Below are positions 54,387-63,971 of a stretch of 64,000 nucleotides of DNA, piece by piece. The DNA lies in NCBI GenBank assembly GCA_020832705.1, contig JAFIEE010000001.1, forward strand, positions 1-64,000, read 5' to 3'. Every line of letters begins with the position of its first letter. The first letter of the stretch is position 1. The notes beneath the pieces are model-generated. The model had not been told where the DNA came from. It saw nothing but the letters and a program-made list of their open reading frames with translations, and searched no databases. Source of the DNA: Paracoccaceae bacterium (GTDB taxonomy: Bacteria; Pseudomonadota; Alphaproteobacteria; Rhodobacterales; Rhodobacteraceae). Made by a program: the position numbers and the translations under genes.

Positions 54387-54699
54387 TCGCATCGGCATCG
54401 CTTCAAGCGGCTCCCTGGCGCGACCTGTCGGGGAAACGGCTGTCCGGGGTGCGCACCGGTCGGGTGTCCACGCCCGCTCCTTTCACGCTTGCGCTGGTCG
54501 CGGTCCGGTGGACCTCATGTAAGCTGCGCCAAGGGTGATCGTCTTGCCCTCGCGGCGTTCCGCGGCCGGAACAACCGTGATCTGCGCCAAGATGCCTTCC
54601 CGCACCCCAGCGCCCAGCGCCCAGCGCCCAGCGCCCAGCGCCCAGCGCCCAGCGCAAGGACTGCACGATAGAAACGTGGAATCAAGCATCCGGTTGGCG
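54387..54699. other. gap between convergent genes
   Basis: Contains the heptanucleotide repeat at 54606-54654 and a GC-rich inverted repeat near 54547-54562. A minus-strand frame reading EGILAQITVVPAAERREGKT, then ITLGAAYMRSTGP looks protein-like but has no start, is interrupted by the repeat and matches nothing I recognise; it may be a relic. Confidence 0.45.
54606..54654. repeat. heptanucleotide tandem repeat
   Basis: Six perfect copies of CGCCCAG (54611-54652) plus partial copies at both ends. Units of seven bases shift a reading frame when copy number changes, but the repeat lies in a non-coding gap after the convergent ends of the glycine-rich gene and the serine hydrolase gene. Confidence 0.95.
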
Positions 54700-55836
54700 C
54701 TATGCAGCCAGCATCCCTTCCAGTGCGCGGGCAACATCACGCATGTATTGCGTGTCATATCCCGACCGGTTTTCCAGAACGCTCAGATAGGCCGCCACCC
54801 TGCCGTTGGCGGGGTTGACCATCAGGTATTGCCCGCCATAACCCGAATGCCCGAACATGCCGGCGCCGACCATGAGATGTCGGCTGTAGCGCTGCCACGG
54901 GCGACGCGGAGCAAGCGACAGTGCCGGTCTGTCAAGGCTTTCGCGCAGAAAACCGGCATCGCCGACAGCGCTGCCGTCCCCCCCAAGCCCGGCCCGCGCC
55001 ATCAAGAGCCCAAGGCGCGCCAGATCGAGCGCGCTCAGGCAGCCGCCGCCGGAAAGCGCGGGCATGCCTTCGGGCGAAAGGCTGACATGAAACGCCCCCT
55101 CGTAACCGGCCGCATCAACGATGTCGGCCAGCATGGCCGTCAGATCGCACAGGCTTGCACAGATCATTGTCAGAACATCGGTATTGGCCGATTTGTAGTG
55201 TGCCGCAGCGCCGTCATGGCGCGCGCAGTCGCCTGAAATCCCGGCCAGGAAATCGCGCAGGCTTGGCTCGGGGCTGCCATCGGCGTTCAGACGCCAGCCC
55301 AGCGACAATTCCTCGCGGTAACAGTCGGCGTCAGGGTCTGCGTAATCCTCGTTGAAATCGTTGCGCACTGCCATATCGAGCAAATCGCCCACCGATGCGC
55401 CCGCATAACCCGAGCCAAGCCAGGGCAGATAGTCCCCGGCGGGCAATCCCGGGTCGAGCAAGCCATCTGCTATCAGGCGCCCCGCGACCAGATGTATGTG
55501 CATCTTTGTTACCGACTGGATGGAATGCGGTCGGTCAAGCGCGAAGTCCGGAGCCGCCCGAGCATGGAGGACTTGGTTGCCCTGCGCCACCACCAGCGCC
55601 GAAAAGGCCGGATGACGCGTAAGCCTGGCCCTTGCCACGCAAGCGGCAACGGCTTGATCTGGCACGTCATGGAGGGTCAGCACGTTGCGCGCGCGCAGCA
55701 TGAGCGCCTTGCGAAAGAGCGTGTGCAGGTTGTGAAACCCGTGCCGACGCTGCGCGGGACGGTTCCAGCCCTGCAGATTGTCGGGCCCCACGGTCAGCGC
55801 CGGATTCGGATGGGTTTCGGGTCGCTCGCTCATCAT
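54700..55836 (-). CDS. serine hydrolase (beta-lactamase/class C-like fold)
   Basis: A 378-aa protein with the SxxK active site Ser108-Val-Thr-Lys111 (SIQSVTKMHIH), the Tyr-x-Asn-like YKSANTDV, and a C-terminal GHSGYGGQYLMVNPANGR (the HxG triad region). No signal peptide, so it is cytoplasmic, unlike true beta-lactamases; esterases or amidases of this fold are common. Its start overlaps the end of the CoA ligase gene (ATGATGA). Last gene of the operon at 63892-54700, so its substrate is probably an ester or amide handled by that pathway. Confidence 0.85.
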   Translation of the reverse strand: MMSERPETHPNPALTVGPDNLQGWNRPAQRRHGFHNLHTLFRKALMLRARNVLTLHDVPDQAVAACVARARLTRHPAFSALVVAQGNQVLHARAAPDFALDRPHSIQSVTKMHIHLVAGRLIADGLLDPGLPAGDYLPWLGSGYAGASVGDLLDMAVRNDFNEDYADPDADCYREELSLGWRLNADGSPEPSLRDFLAGISGDCARHDGAAAHYKSANTDVLTMICASLCDLTAMLADIVDAAGYEGAFHVSLSPEGMPALSGGGCLSALDLARLGLLMARAGLGGDGSAVGDAGFLRESLDRPALSLAPRRPWQRYSRHLMVGAGMFGHSGYGGQYLMVNPANGRVAAYLSVLENRSGYDTQYMRDVARALEGMLAA

Positions 55837-57932
55837 GCGCCCTGCCGATGGACCAGCGCATCGACGATCAAGCAGCCCTCGGAGCCGACGAACAGCGGGT
55901 TGATCTCGATCTCGGCTATTGTCTCGTCCTGCATCATGCCCTCGGCAAGCTTTGACAGCAGCGCCACCAGGGCGCTTGTGTCGGCGGCAGGCGCGCCGCG
56001 ATAGCCCGCCAGAAGGGGCGCCACCCGCAGACCGCTCAAGGCCCGCCGCACTGCATCCGGGGACGTGGGCAGCAGCAATGCGGCAGTGTCGCGCAGAAGC
56101 TCGACCAGCACCCCGCCGGCCCCCAGGGTCAATGCCGTGCCGAAGCGGGGATCGCGCCGCAGGCCAACCACCAGTTCGACAACCGGGCGCGGCGCCATCG
56201 ATTCGACAAGGAAGCTGTCGGTTACGGCCTCGGGGCAATGAGCCTGGACCTTCGCACGCATTGCCTCAAGCGCCGCAAGGAGTGCGCGCCTGTCGGCAAT
56301 TCCGGTCGCGACGGCGCCGGCCTCGGATTTGTGGGCAAGCAGCGGGCTCATCATCTTCAGAGCGACGGGATAGGGATACGCCCGTGACTCGCGCAGAATT
56401 TCAGCCCCGGAACACAGGCGCGCATCCGGCACGGGCAGGCCCCAGTCAGACAGGAGCGTCTTTGAGCGGGCTTCGTCCAGCGATTGCAGCGCGCCCGTCA
56501 CCGGCCTGGCCCGCACCAGCGCATCGGGCGGCGAGGCCATGATCCGCGCCCGCGCCGCGCCCCAGCGCACCGCTGCCGCCAGCGCGTCCAGCCCCTCGCT
56601 GAGCCCCTGCAGGGGCGCGCCACCCGCCGCGATGATCTCGGCGCGGGTGCGCGCGTCGATGTTTTCGGGCAGTGTAGCGATGATCGCGGCGGGCACTTCG
56701 CGGGCGCGGGCGGCATCGAGCAGCGCCATGGCATCGGCAAGATACAGGGGGCGGGATTCGTCCAGACCGGGTGCGGGGTAATCCTGCACCAGGACCGCGG
56801 CGGCGGCGGCGGTTGCATCCAGCCCGGCGGCAAAGACCGGTCTGGTGCGCTCAGGGTTGCCCCAGATGGGGGTCGTGTAGTCGAGCGGATTCGACACCGT
56901 CGCGACCGACGGCAAGAGGCGGGCAAGCGTCGCTTCCCCTTCGGGCGGCACCGGTGGCAGGGCCAGGCCAACATGCTCGGCATGGTCGGCCAGCATCGTC
57001 GCCCCGCCACCGGAACAGGTGAAGGCGGCGATCCGGTTTGCCGAAGGCACCCCGGCAAAGACCATGAGTTTCAGCGTTTCAAGCAGTGTCGCCGGGCTGT
57101 GCACACGGGTAACGCCGCAGCGATCAAAAAGCGCGTCATGCAACGCCTCGTCACCTGACAGCGAGCCGGTATGGCTGACGGTAAGCCGGGCACCGATCTG
57201 CGACGAGCCGGTCTTGAGCGCCACAATCGGCTTTCCGCAGCGCAGGGCCCTGAGTGCCACCTCGGCGAAGCGCGGCACGTCGATCAGGCCCTCGATATGC
57301 AACCCGATGACGCGAACCTCGGGCAGATCGATCAGGAAGTCGGTGTAATCTTCAAGCGACAGAGCCGCCTGATTGCCGCATGATATCATGTAGGCAAGCG
57401 GCAGCGAACGCTGACTATGGGTGATATCCGACGACAGCATGCCGCTTTGCGTAACGATCGCGGCGCCACTCTCGGCGCGGCAGTCGCCATGGGCAAAGGG
57501 CCAGAGCGCGACACGTTCGATATAATTGATGAAGCCATAGCAGTTGGGGCCGATCAACGCCATGTCGCCTGCGGCCTGCACCAGCGCGGCCTCAAGCCGC
57601 GCGCCTTCTTGCCCGCCGGATTCGCGAAAGCCCGCAGCGTAACATGCGATGCCGCCGGCGCCGCGCGCCGCCAGTTCCGCGGTGACCCGAACCGCACCTT
57701 CGGCCGGCACCGCAAGAAAGGTGGCGTCAGGCGCTTCGGGCAACTCGGCGACCGAGGCATGACAGCGGTAACCACCCAGCATTTCGCGCCTGGGGTTCAC
57801 CGGCCATATCTCGCCGCGGTAACCGATACGGGTTGCCTCGCGCAGCGCCACCTCGGCATCGCGCCCGCCGATGAAGGCAATATGGCGTGGCGACAGGAGT
57901 CGCTGAAAATTCCTGCGCTGAGCGGGTGTCAT
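55833..57932 (-). CDS. ADP-forming acyl-CoA synthetase family protein (fused alpha and beta)
   Basis: A 699-aa acetate-CoA ligase-type protein from the ATG at 57932, overlapping the dehydrogenase stop by four bases. Order: CoA-binding domain (residues about 10-130, FIGGRDAEVALREATRIGYR), succinyl-CoA ligase-like domain (catalytic-histidine region VSHTGSLSGD near 270) and ATP-grasp domain (about 470-690; VALKMMSPLLAHKSEAGAVA and ELVVGLRRDPRFG). It converts a carboxylate with ATP and CoA to an acyl-CoA with ADP. The acid is unknown; the context implies activation of the imported compound or its fragment. Confidence 0.88.
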   Translation of the reverse strand: MTPAQRRNFQRLLSPRHIAFIGGRDAEVALREATRIGYRGEIWPVNPRREMLGGYRCHASVAELPEAPDATFLAVPAEGAVRVTAELAARGAGGIACYAAGFRESGGQEGARLEAALVQAAGDMALIGPNCYGFINYIERVALWPFAHGDCRAESGAAIVTQSGMLSSDITHSQRSLPLAYMISCGNQAALSLEDYTDFLIDLPEVRVIGLHIEGLIDVPRFAEVALRALRCGKPIVALKTGSSQIGARLTVSHTGSLSGDEALHDALFDRCGVTRVHSPATLLETLKLMVFAGVPSANRIAAFTCSGGGATMLADHAEHVGLALPPVPPEGEATLARLLPSVATVSNPLDYTTPIWGNPERTRPVFAAGLDATAAAAAVLVQDYPAPGLDESRPLYLADAMALLDAARAREVPAAIIATLPENIDARTRAEIIAAGGAPLQGLSEGLDALAAAVRWGAARARIMASPPDALVRARPVTGALQSLDEARSKTLLSDWGLPVPDARLCSGAEILRESRAYPYPVALKMMSPLLAHKSEAGAVATGIADRRALLAALEAMRAKVQAHCPEAVTDSFLVESMAPRPVVELVVGLRRDPRFGTALTLGAGGVLVELLRDTAALLLPTSPDAVRRALSGLRVAPLLAGYRGAPAADTSALVALLSKLAEGMMQDETIAEIEINPLFVGSEGCLIVDALVHRQGA

Positions 57933-59092
57933 GCGCCGAACGGCCTGAGCATGGAGCGGGTGATGATATGGCGCTGGATCTCCGAGGTGCCGTCCCAAAT
58001 GCGCTCAAGCCGCGAATCGCGCCACAGCCGCTGGATGGGCATTTCCTCCATCAGCCCCATGCCGCCGTATATCTGCACGCAATCATCGGCAACCCGGCCC
58101 AGCATTTCCGAGCAGTAGACCTTGACCATCGCGGCATCGCGATCTTCCATCAAGCCCGCTTCGGCCCGCGCCACCGTGTCGGAGACCAGCAGATCGGCTG
58201 TGCGCAAACCCATTGCCATGTCGGCCAGCTTGAAGCCGGTGGCCTGAAACTGCCCGATGGGCTTGCCGAACTGCCGACGGTCGGCCGCCCACTGAACGGC
58301 AAGATCCATGATCCGTTCAGCCTTGCCGCAGCAGCATGCGCCAACCCAGACCCGTCCCATCGACAGCCATTTCCCGGCAAGCTCCAGCCCCTGGCCCTCT
58401 TGACCCAGGATCTGCCCGTTCCCCAGACGCACATCGGAAAAGGAAAGCTCGAACGTCTTGTAACCGCGATAGCTGACGCAGCGGTTGCCTTCGCGGATGT
58501 CGAAACCGGGCGTTCCGACATCGACCAGAAATGCCGTGATGCGCCGCCGGGATCCGCGTGGTGTCTCGTCAATGCCGGTGGCGGCAAAGACGATGGCGAA
58601 ATCCGGCATGCAGGGGCCCGAGATGAAATGCTTGGACCCATTCAGTATCCAGTCATCGCCATCGCGCCGGGCGTTTGTCTTCATGCCCATCACGTCCGAA
58701 CCGGCCTCGGGTTCGGTCAGGGCAAACAACTCGCGCTTGCGCGCCTCGACGCAGGGGCGAAGATAGCGCTCGATCTGGTCGCCCTCGCAGGCCAGCAGTA
58801 TTTCGGTGGGCCGGCCGATCCACGCATGCAGCGCATGGCTGGTCTTGCCGTATTCGCGCTCGATCAGCGACATCGCCCGCATCGACAGCCCGCCGCCGCC
58901 CACCGCCTCGGGAAGGTTCGCGGCATAGAGCCCGGCTTCGATGGCCCGTTGCTCGATCTGGCGACCCAACTCGTCGGGCACATGGCCCAGCCGGTCAACC
59001 TCGGCTTCATGGGGGTAGATTTCGGCGTCCATGAAGCTGCGAACAGTCGCGAGCATGAGTTCGTTCTCATGGTCGGAAGGCCCGGAATACAT
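57929..59092 (-). CDS. acyl-CoA dehydrogenase
   Basis: FAD enzyme of 387 aa. It shows FALTEPEAGSDVMGMKTNAR, the substrate/FAD loop FISGPCMPDFAIVFAATG, and the C-terminal motif QIYGGMGLMEEMPIQRLWRD. The catalytic glutamate is expected near 370 in the region DGTSEIQRHII (Glu). It introduces a double bond into an acyl-CoA. It lies between the permease genes and the CoA ligase, three bases after potC-like. Confidence 0.92.
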   Translation of the reverse strand: MYSGPSDHENELMLATVRSFMDAEIYPHEAEVDRLGHVPDELGRQIEQRAIEAGLYAANLPEAVGGGGLSMRAMSLIEREYGKTSHALHAWIGRPTEILLACEGDQIERYLRPCVEARKRELFALTEPEAGSDVMGMKTNARRDGDDWILNGSKHFISGPCMPDFAIVFAATGIDETPRGSRRRITAFLVDVGTPGFDIREGNRCVSYRGYKTFELSFSDVRLGNGQILGQEGQGLELAGKWLSMGRVWVGACCCGKAERIMDLAVQWAADRRQFGKPIGQFQATGFKLADMAMGLRTADLLVSDTVARAEAGLMEDRDAAMVKVYCSEMLGRVADDCVQIYGGMGLMEEMPIQRLWRDSRLERIWDGTSEIQRHIITRSMLRPFGA

Positions 59093-59095
59093 TGT

Positions 59096-59902
59096 TCAGT
59101 CTCCTGTCTGGCTGAGAGCCCTGGTGGCGCGGCGCTGCAAGATCATCCAGCCGATAAAGACGACGGCGGTGATGGCAAGCAGCACCACCGCAGCGGCCGC
59201 CGTGGTTGGGTCGGTGTTTTCGCGCACGCCATTCCACATCCGGCGTGGCAGGGTGAAGACGCTGAAGCGGGTGATGAAAAGCGTTATCACGATCTCGTCC
59301 CACGAGGTGATGAACGCGAAAATCGCCCCCGCCAACACCCCGGGGCGGATCGAAGGGAGGATCACCCGGCGCATGGTGGTCCAGTTCGATGCGCCAAGCG
59401 AGCGTGATGCCTGTTCGAGCTTCGGGTCGAAACCCGCCAGAGATGCCGAGACTGCGATCAGCACCAGCGGGGTGCCCAGCACGGCATGGGCAAGGATGAT
59501 GCCCGCATATGTGTCGATCAGACCCATGGGTACGAACAACCTGTAGAAGGCGAAGGCCGAGATGATCGGGGGCACCACAAGCGGGATCAGCAGCAGCGCG
59601 CGCACCGCCTCGGCCGCGCGCGAGGCGATACGCCACAGGCCGATCGCACAAAGCGTGCCCAGCACGGTGGCCAGAAGCGCCGCGCTGACTGCAATGATCG
59701 CGCTCTGGGCGAAGCTCGACATCCAGGCCGGGCTGGCGAACAGCGCCTCGAAATGCCGCAATGAATACTCGCCGCGCGGCATCGACAGAAAGCGCCTTGG
59801 CGTCAACGAAACCGGTATCGCCACCAGCGCAGGCAACACCAGGAACAATATGAGAAGCCACGCTGCGGTGCGGTTGACGCGCGACCAGAGTCCGGCGTTC
59901 AT
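59096..59902 (-). CDS. spermidine/putrescine-type ABC transporter permease (PotC)
   Basis: A 268-aa permease with six hydrophobic segments and the EAA loop QASRSLGASNWTTMRRVILP. IFAFITSWDEIVITLFITRF is the PotC family hallmark. The ATG at 59902 overlaps the potB-like stop by four bases. It ends three bases before the dehydrogenase gene start. Confidence 0.92.
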   Translation of the reverse strand: MNAGLWSRVNRTAAWLLILFLVLPALVAIPVSLTPRRFLSMPRGEYSLRHFEALFASPAWMSSFAQSAIIAVSAALLATVLGTLCAIGLWRIASRAAEAVRALLLIPLVVPPIISAFAFYRLFVPMGLIDTYAGIILAHAVLGTPLVLIAVSASLAGFDPKLEQASRSLGASNWTTMRRVILPSIRPGVLAGAIFAFITSWDEIVITLFITRFSVFTLPRRMWNGVRENTDPTTAAAAVVLLAITAVVFIGWMILQRRATRALSQTGD

Positions 59903-60750
59903 CGATGCGCCCCCCCGAAGACATGCGACAGGCGCATGAAGCGCGACAACACGAACAGAAGCGCCAGCACGCCGAACAGCAGCACGACAGAGAGCATTGC
60001 CGCCGTGCCCCATTGCGACGTGATCAGCACCTGCACCGAGATGTATTCCGCCACCATCAGCACGCGCCCGCCGCCGAGGATCGCCGGCGTGACGAAGAAG
60101 CCGAGGCTGAGAATGAAGACCAGCAGCGTGCCCGCAACGATGCCGGGCGTTGTCAGCGGCAGGTAGATGCGCCGGAACGTCTGCACGCCACTGGCGCCCA
60201 GATTGCGCGAGGCGGCGATCACGCGTTCGTCGATATTCTGCATCGATGCCAGGATCGGAAGCACGGCATAGGGGATCATGTAGTGCACCATGCCGATCAC
60301 CACGCCAAGCTCGTTGCGCATGAACTGTATCGGCTGACCGACAATGCCGGCGGCAATCAGCCATCCGTTGACCGGACCGTTGTGACCCAGCAGCATCAGC
60401 CAGGCAAAGGTGCGCACCAGCACCGAGATCCAGAAGGTGACCAGAACCAGGCTCAGCATCCAGTTGCGGCTTACGCCGCTGACATGCATCATGGCATATG
60501 CGATGGAATAGCCCATGACGACGCTCAGCAGTGTCGTGATCAGGCAGACCCGTACAGTCGTCCAGAGCATCGAGCGCAGGGAACCAGTATGGGCGAGCGC
60601 CGCGAAATTGCCCAGGCCCGGCTCGGGAACCGTCACGCTCAGCCACATGATGTTCAGGACCGGGCCCAGGAACATGCCCAGCACGACCAGCAGCAGGGGC
60701 AGCACAAGCCACCAGCCCGGATGAGGGTTCAGGCGTCGAAAACTCGGCAT
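59899..60750 (-). CDS. spermidine/putrescine-type ABC transporter permease (PotB)
   Basis: A 283-aa permease with PotB-like LLVVLGMFLGPVLNIMWLSV near the N-terminus, VTFWISVLVRTFAWLMLLG and the EAA loop AASRNLGASGVQTFRRIYLP. It pairs with the PotC protein. Substrates of this family include polyamines and other organocations. Confidence 0.92.
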   Translation of the reverse strand: MPSFRRLNPHPGWWLVLPLLLVVLGMFLGPVLNIMWLSVTVPEPGLGNFAALAHTGSLRSMLWTTVRVCLITTLLSVVMGYSIAYAMMHVSGVSRNWMLSLVLVTFWISVLVRTFAWLMLLGHNGPVNGWLIAAGIVGQPIQFMRNELGVVIGMVHYMIPYAVLPILASMQNIDERVIAASRNLGASGVQTFRRIYLPLTTPGIVAGTLLVFILSLGFFVTPAILGGGRVLMVAEYISVQVLITSQWGTAAMLSVVLLFGVLALLFVLSRFMRLSHVFGGAHR

Positions 60751-60805
60751 GGGGTTGTTCCGTGAGAGAGCGTGCCGGCGGCGGTTCCGCCGCCGGCAGC
60801 GCGTT

Positions 60806-61915
60806 TCAGCTGATGGTCTCGAGGAACCGGTTCACCGCTTCGTCAATGTTGTTTCCCCACCAGACCGGGTCATTGAATATCACCTTGTCGATGTTCATCG
60901 CCGAGGTGATGGCGTAGGGCTGGTCGTCCTCGGGAACCGCATCAAAGGCTTCGGGGTTGGCGGGTGTCATTCCCAGGCAGTCGAAGAGTTCAAGCTGCGA
61001 AGCCATCTCCTGCGCGGTCGCGATGAAACGCATGGCCGCCTCACGCCCGGCCGGGTTGCCGCGCGGCACGGTGTAGCCGCCGGGATAAACAAAGGCATCG
61101 TTCATCACCATCTTGTAGCGGCCGTCGGTGTCTTCCTCCATGCTGCGGCCACGGTTCTGCCAGATCATGCCCATCGACACCTCGCCATTGACGATCATCG
61201 AATGTGCCTCGGAGGCAGCGCTCCAGAATATGGTGTCGTCCTTGATCGACGCCACCTTCGCCAACGCCCGAGGCAGATCGAGCGGGTAAAGCTCGTCGCG
61301 CGGCACACCGTCGGCGATCAGCGCGGCCTCGATCGAGCCGTTGGCCCAGCGATAGAGCGTGCGCCGGCCGGGGAAGCGCCCGGTATCGAAGAAATCGGCC
61401 CAGGAATCGGGCGGATTGTCAGGGTAGGCATGGGTATCATAGACAAAGGCATACCCGTAAAGGATCACGGCGATACCGTATTCGAGTGCATATCCATCGA
61501 CGGTGCGGTCGGCCCTGACAATGTCATAGTCTATGGGCTCAAGATGTCCGGAATTGCCAAGGCTCACCGCATCGAACAGGTCGCCGTCCGCGACATCGGC
61601 GGTCACGGCGCCGCTTTCGACCATCTCCCTGATCTTGCCCTGCAACGGCCCCGAGGTATCGAAGCCCACGGGAATGCCCGTCGCAGCCGTGAACGGCTCG
61701 CCAATGGCACGGCCGTGGCAGACTTCCGAAAGCCCGCCCCAGTTCCACATGATCACCTGATTGGCGGCCGCATCGGCGCGTCCTGCCAGCACTGCGGGGG
61801 TGACGAAACCGGCCATCCCGCAAAGGACCAGGAAGCGGCGCCGGTCCATGCGGCCTTCCTTGTAGGCCCTTGCCCCGTCGACGAGGGTTTCGCGCAGAAA
61901 ACGCTTGTCGTGCAT
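60806..61915 (-). CDS. spermidine/putrescine-type substrate-binding protein with Tat-like signal
   Basis: A 369-aa protein from the ATG at 61915 (GGAGAG upstream). The N-terminus reads MDRRRFLVLCGMAGFVTPAV at residues 23-42: an RR-x-F-L motif followed by a hydrophobic stretch and AGRADAAA, a twin-arginine signal. The mature part (VIMWNWGGLSEVCHGRAIGE, YDIVRADRTVDGYALEYG) is PotD/PotF-like. Tat export suggests folding in the cytoplasm. Ligand unknown. Confidence 0.88.
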   Translation of the reverse strand: MHDKRFLRETLVDGARAYKEGRMDRRRFLVLCGMAGFVTPAVLAGRADAAANQVIMWNWGGLSEVCHGRAIGEPFTAATGIPVGFDTSGPLQGKIREMVESGAVTADVADGDLFDAVSLGNSGHLEPIDYDIVRADRTVDGYALEYGIAVILYGYAFVYDTHAYPDNPPDSWADFFDTGRFPGRRTLYRWANGSIEAALIADGVPRDELYPLDLPRALAKVASIKDDTIFWSAASEAHSMIVNGEVSMGMIWQNRGRSMEEDTDGRYKMVMNDAFVYPGGYTVPRGNPAGREAAMRFIATAQEMASQLELFDCLGMTPANPEAFDAVPEDDQPYAITSAMNIDKVIFNDPVWWGNNIDEAVNRFLETIS

Positions 61916-62003
61916 GTCTTCTCTCCTGTTGTGGCGCGGCGTCATGCGGCACCTTCGATACTGGGCGGGTTCCGCCCGCCTTGGTGTTTTCCGTTCGACC
62001 GGT

Positions 62004-63002
62004 TCAGGGGCTACGCAGCCGGACCAGGGCCTCATCGGGCCAGAACAGTTCGACATCGCTTCCTTCGGGCAGGGCTTCGCCGCCCCGCCAGGCATCGACG
62101 TCCGCCTCCATGATGCCCGCATCCGGCACGTCGATCGCATAGCGCAGGACCGAGCCCAGATAGGTCATCGAAACCACCTTGCCCGCCATGCGCGGCTCCG
62201 GCCGTGCGCCTTTCGAGGCAATGTCGATCCGCTCGGGGCGCAGGGCATGGGCAATGCCGTCGATGGTCAGGAAGTTGCTGTTGCCAAGAAACCCAGCGGA
62301 GAATTCGGTTTCCGGTTTCTGGTAGAGCTCCTGCGGGGTGCCCACCTGTTCGATCCGGCCGCTTTGCATGATCACCACGCGGTCCGACATCGACAGGGCT
62401 TCCTCCTGGTCGTGGGTGACATAGACAAAGGTGGTGCCGATCCGGCGGTGTATTTCCTTGAGCTGGGCCTGCACATCGCCGCGCAACTTGCGGTCCAGCG
62501 CCCCCAGCGGTTCGTCCAGCAGCAGGATTGGCGGCGCGAAGGATAGCGCGCGCGCCAGAGCGACCCGCTGTTGCTGCCCCCCCGAAAGCTGCGCAGGCTT
62601 GCGATCTCCGAAAGGCGCAAGCTGGACGAGGTCGAGCATTTCGTCGACCCGGCGGTTGATCTCGGCGCGCGCGCGTCGGCGGATTTCGAGCGGATAGGCG
62701 ATGTTCTGGCGCACTGTCATGTGTGGAAAGAGCGCATAGCCCTGGAACACCATGCCAAGGTTCCGCTTTTCGGCCGGCAGCGGTGCGATCGACTGGCCGT
62801 CCAGAAGGATGTCGCCCTCGGTGACATCCTGAAAACCGGCAATCATCATCAGGAGCGTCGTCTTGCCCGAGCCGGACGGGCCCAGGAACGTGAGGAATTC
62901 ACCGGTCCGAATGTCGAGATCGACCCGGTCAACTGCCGTGAAATCGCCATAGCGCTTCACGACACCGCGTATCGACAGCCCCTTGCCGGATCCTGCGCTC
63001 AT
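62004..63002 (-). CDS. spermidine/putrescine-type ABC transporter ATPase (PotA)
   Basis: A 332-aa ATPase: Walker [14 protein letters not shown], signature [15 protein letters not shown], Walker [12 protein letters not shown], switch VTHDQEEAL, and a C-terminal TOBE domain (about residues 250-330). It starts inside the BKACE gene's stop (ATGA) and is separated from the binding-protein gene by 88 bp, which contain a hairpin (GGGCGG/CCGCCC at 61963-61977). Confidence 0.93.
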   Translation of the reverse strand: MSAGSGKGLSIRGVVKRYGDFTAVDRVDLDIRTGEFLTFLGPSGSGKTTLLMMIAGFQDVTEGDILLDGQSIAPLPAEKRNLGMVFQGYALFPHMTVRQNIAYPLEIRRRARAEINRRVDEMLDLVQLAPFGDRKPAQLSGGQQQRVALARALSFAPPILLLDEPLGALDRKLRGDVQAQLKEIHRRIGTTFVYVTHDQEEALSMSDRVVIMQSGRIEQVGTPQELYQKPETEFSAGFLGNSNFLTIDGIAHALRPERIDIASKGARPEPRMAGKVVSMTYLGSVLRYAIDVPDAGIMEADVDAWRGGEALPEGSDVELFWPDEALVRLRSP

Positions 63003-63892
63003 GCCGTTGTCGCTCCCCGCAACTTCAGCTTGTCGCGCGTCTCGCGGGGGCTCAGAACCCGCGCGCCCATTCGCTCGATGATGCCAGCGGCGCGTTCCAC
63101 AAGCTGGGCGTTGGTCGCCAGAACGCCACGATCCAGGTAGAGATTGTCCTCCAGCCCGACACGGACATTGCCGCCCAGCGCCACAGCGGCCGCCACCATT
63201 GGCATCTGCATGCGGCCAATGCCGAAACCGGCCCAGTTCGCACCGGGCGGAAGCTGATGCTTCATCGCCGCCATCGTTTCGACGTCATGATCAGCGCCCC
63301 AGGGGATGCCGAGGCAGATCTGGAACATGGGTGGCTCTTCAATCAGTCCCTCCGCGATCATCTGACGCGCAAAACGGACATGCCCCAGATCAAAGACTTC
63401 CAGTTCGGGTTTCACCCCCCAGGCCCGAACCTGCGCAGCCATGCGCCTCAGAATCGGCGGGGTCGAGATATAGATCGTATGGTCATTGCCGAAATTGAGC
63501 GTCCCGCAGTCAAGCGAGCAGATCTCGGGCAGGCAGTCGCCGACATGCACCAGACGCTCATCGGGGCCGATCATGTCGGTGCCCGGTCCCGGTTGCGCCC
63601 AGTCCGCGTCCGAAGGGGTCCAGTCGCCGCCCATGCCGGCGGTGAGGTTGATAACGACATCCGTGCCGCTGTCACGAACCCGCGCCACCACTTCGCGAAA
63701 CAGCGCCGGATCGCGCGATGCCTTGCCGGTATCGGGGTGACGCACATGCAGGTGAACCACCGAGGCACCGGCTTTCGCCGCCTCCACCGCGTCCCGGGCG
63801 ATGGCCTCGGGTGTGACGGGCACATGCGGGTTCTTTGCGGGAGAGTCACCCGCCCCTGTAACCGCAGAAGTGAGCACCACTTCAAAGTTCAT
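62999..63892 (-). CDS. beta-keto acid cleavage enzyme (BKACE, DUF849)
   Basis: A 297-aa TIM-barrel zinc enzyme that condenses a beta-keto acid with acetyl-CoA to give acetoacetate and a new CoA ester. It has [38 protein letters not shown] (the metal histidines His47/His49), [11 protein letters not shown] and the [17 protein letters not shown] motif. First gene of the operon. Some relatives act on 3-dehydrocarnitine; the polyamine-type importer would fit a quaternary ammonium or other cationic substrate, but specificity is not proven. Confidence 0.9.
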   Translation of the reverse strand: MNFEVVLTSAVTGAGDSPAKNPHVPVTPEAIARDAVEAAKAGASVVHLHVRHPDTGKASRDPALFREVVARVRDSGTDVVINLTAGMGGDWTPSDADWAQPGPGTDMIGPDERLVHVGDCLPEICSLDCGTLNFGNDHTIYISTPPILRRMAAQVRAWGVKPELEVFDLGHVRFARQMIAEGLIEEPPMFQICLGIPWGADHDVETMAAMKHQLPPGANWAGFGIGRMQMPMVAAAVALGGNVRVGLEDNLYLDRGVLATNAQLVERAAGIIERMGARVLSPRETRDKLKLRGATTA

Positions 63893-63971
63893 CTGAATCT
63901 CCCCCCTTTTTCCTCATCATGTGCTTGCGGAGCGACTGGCGTATCAAGTTTTCGACAAATATGATGGCCCA

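Noticed and set aside
54606-54654. Heptanucleotide repeat as CRISPR or origin iterons
   Set aside because: Units are 7 bp without spacers, and no rep or cas gene is nearby.
54700-55836. True secreted beta-lactamase
   Set aside because: No signal peptide is present and the gene is the last of a catabolic operon, so a cytoplasmic esterase or amidase is more likely.
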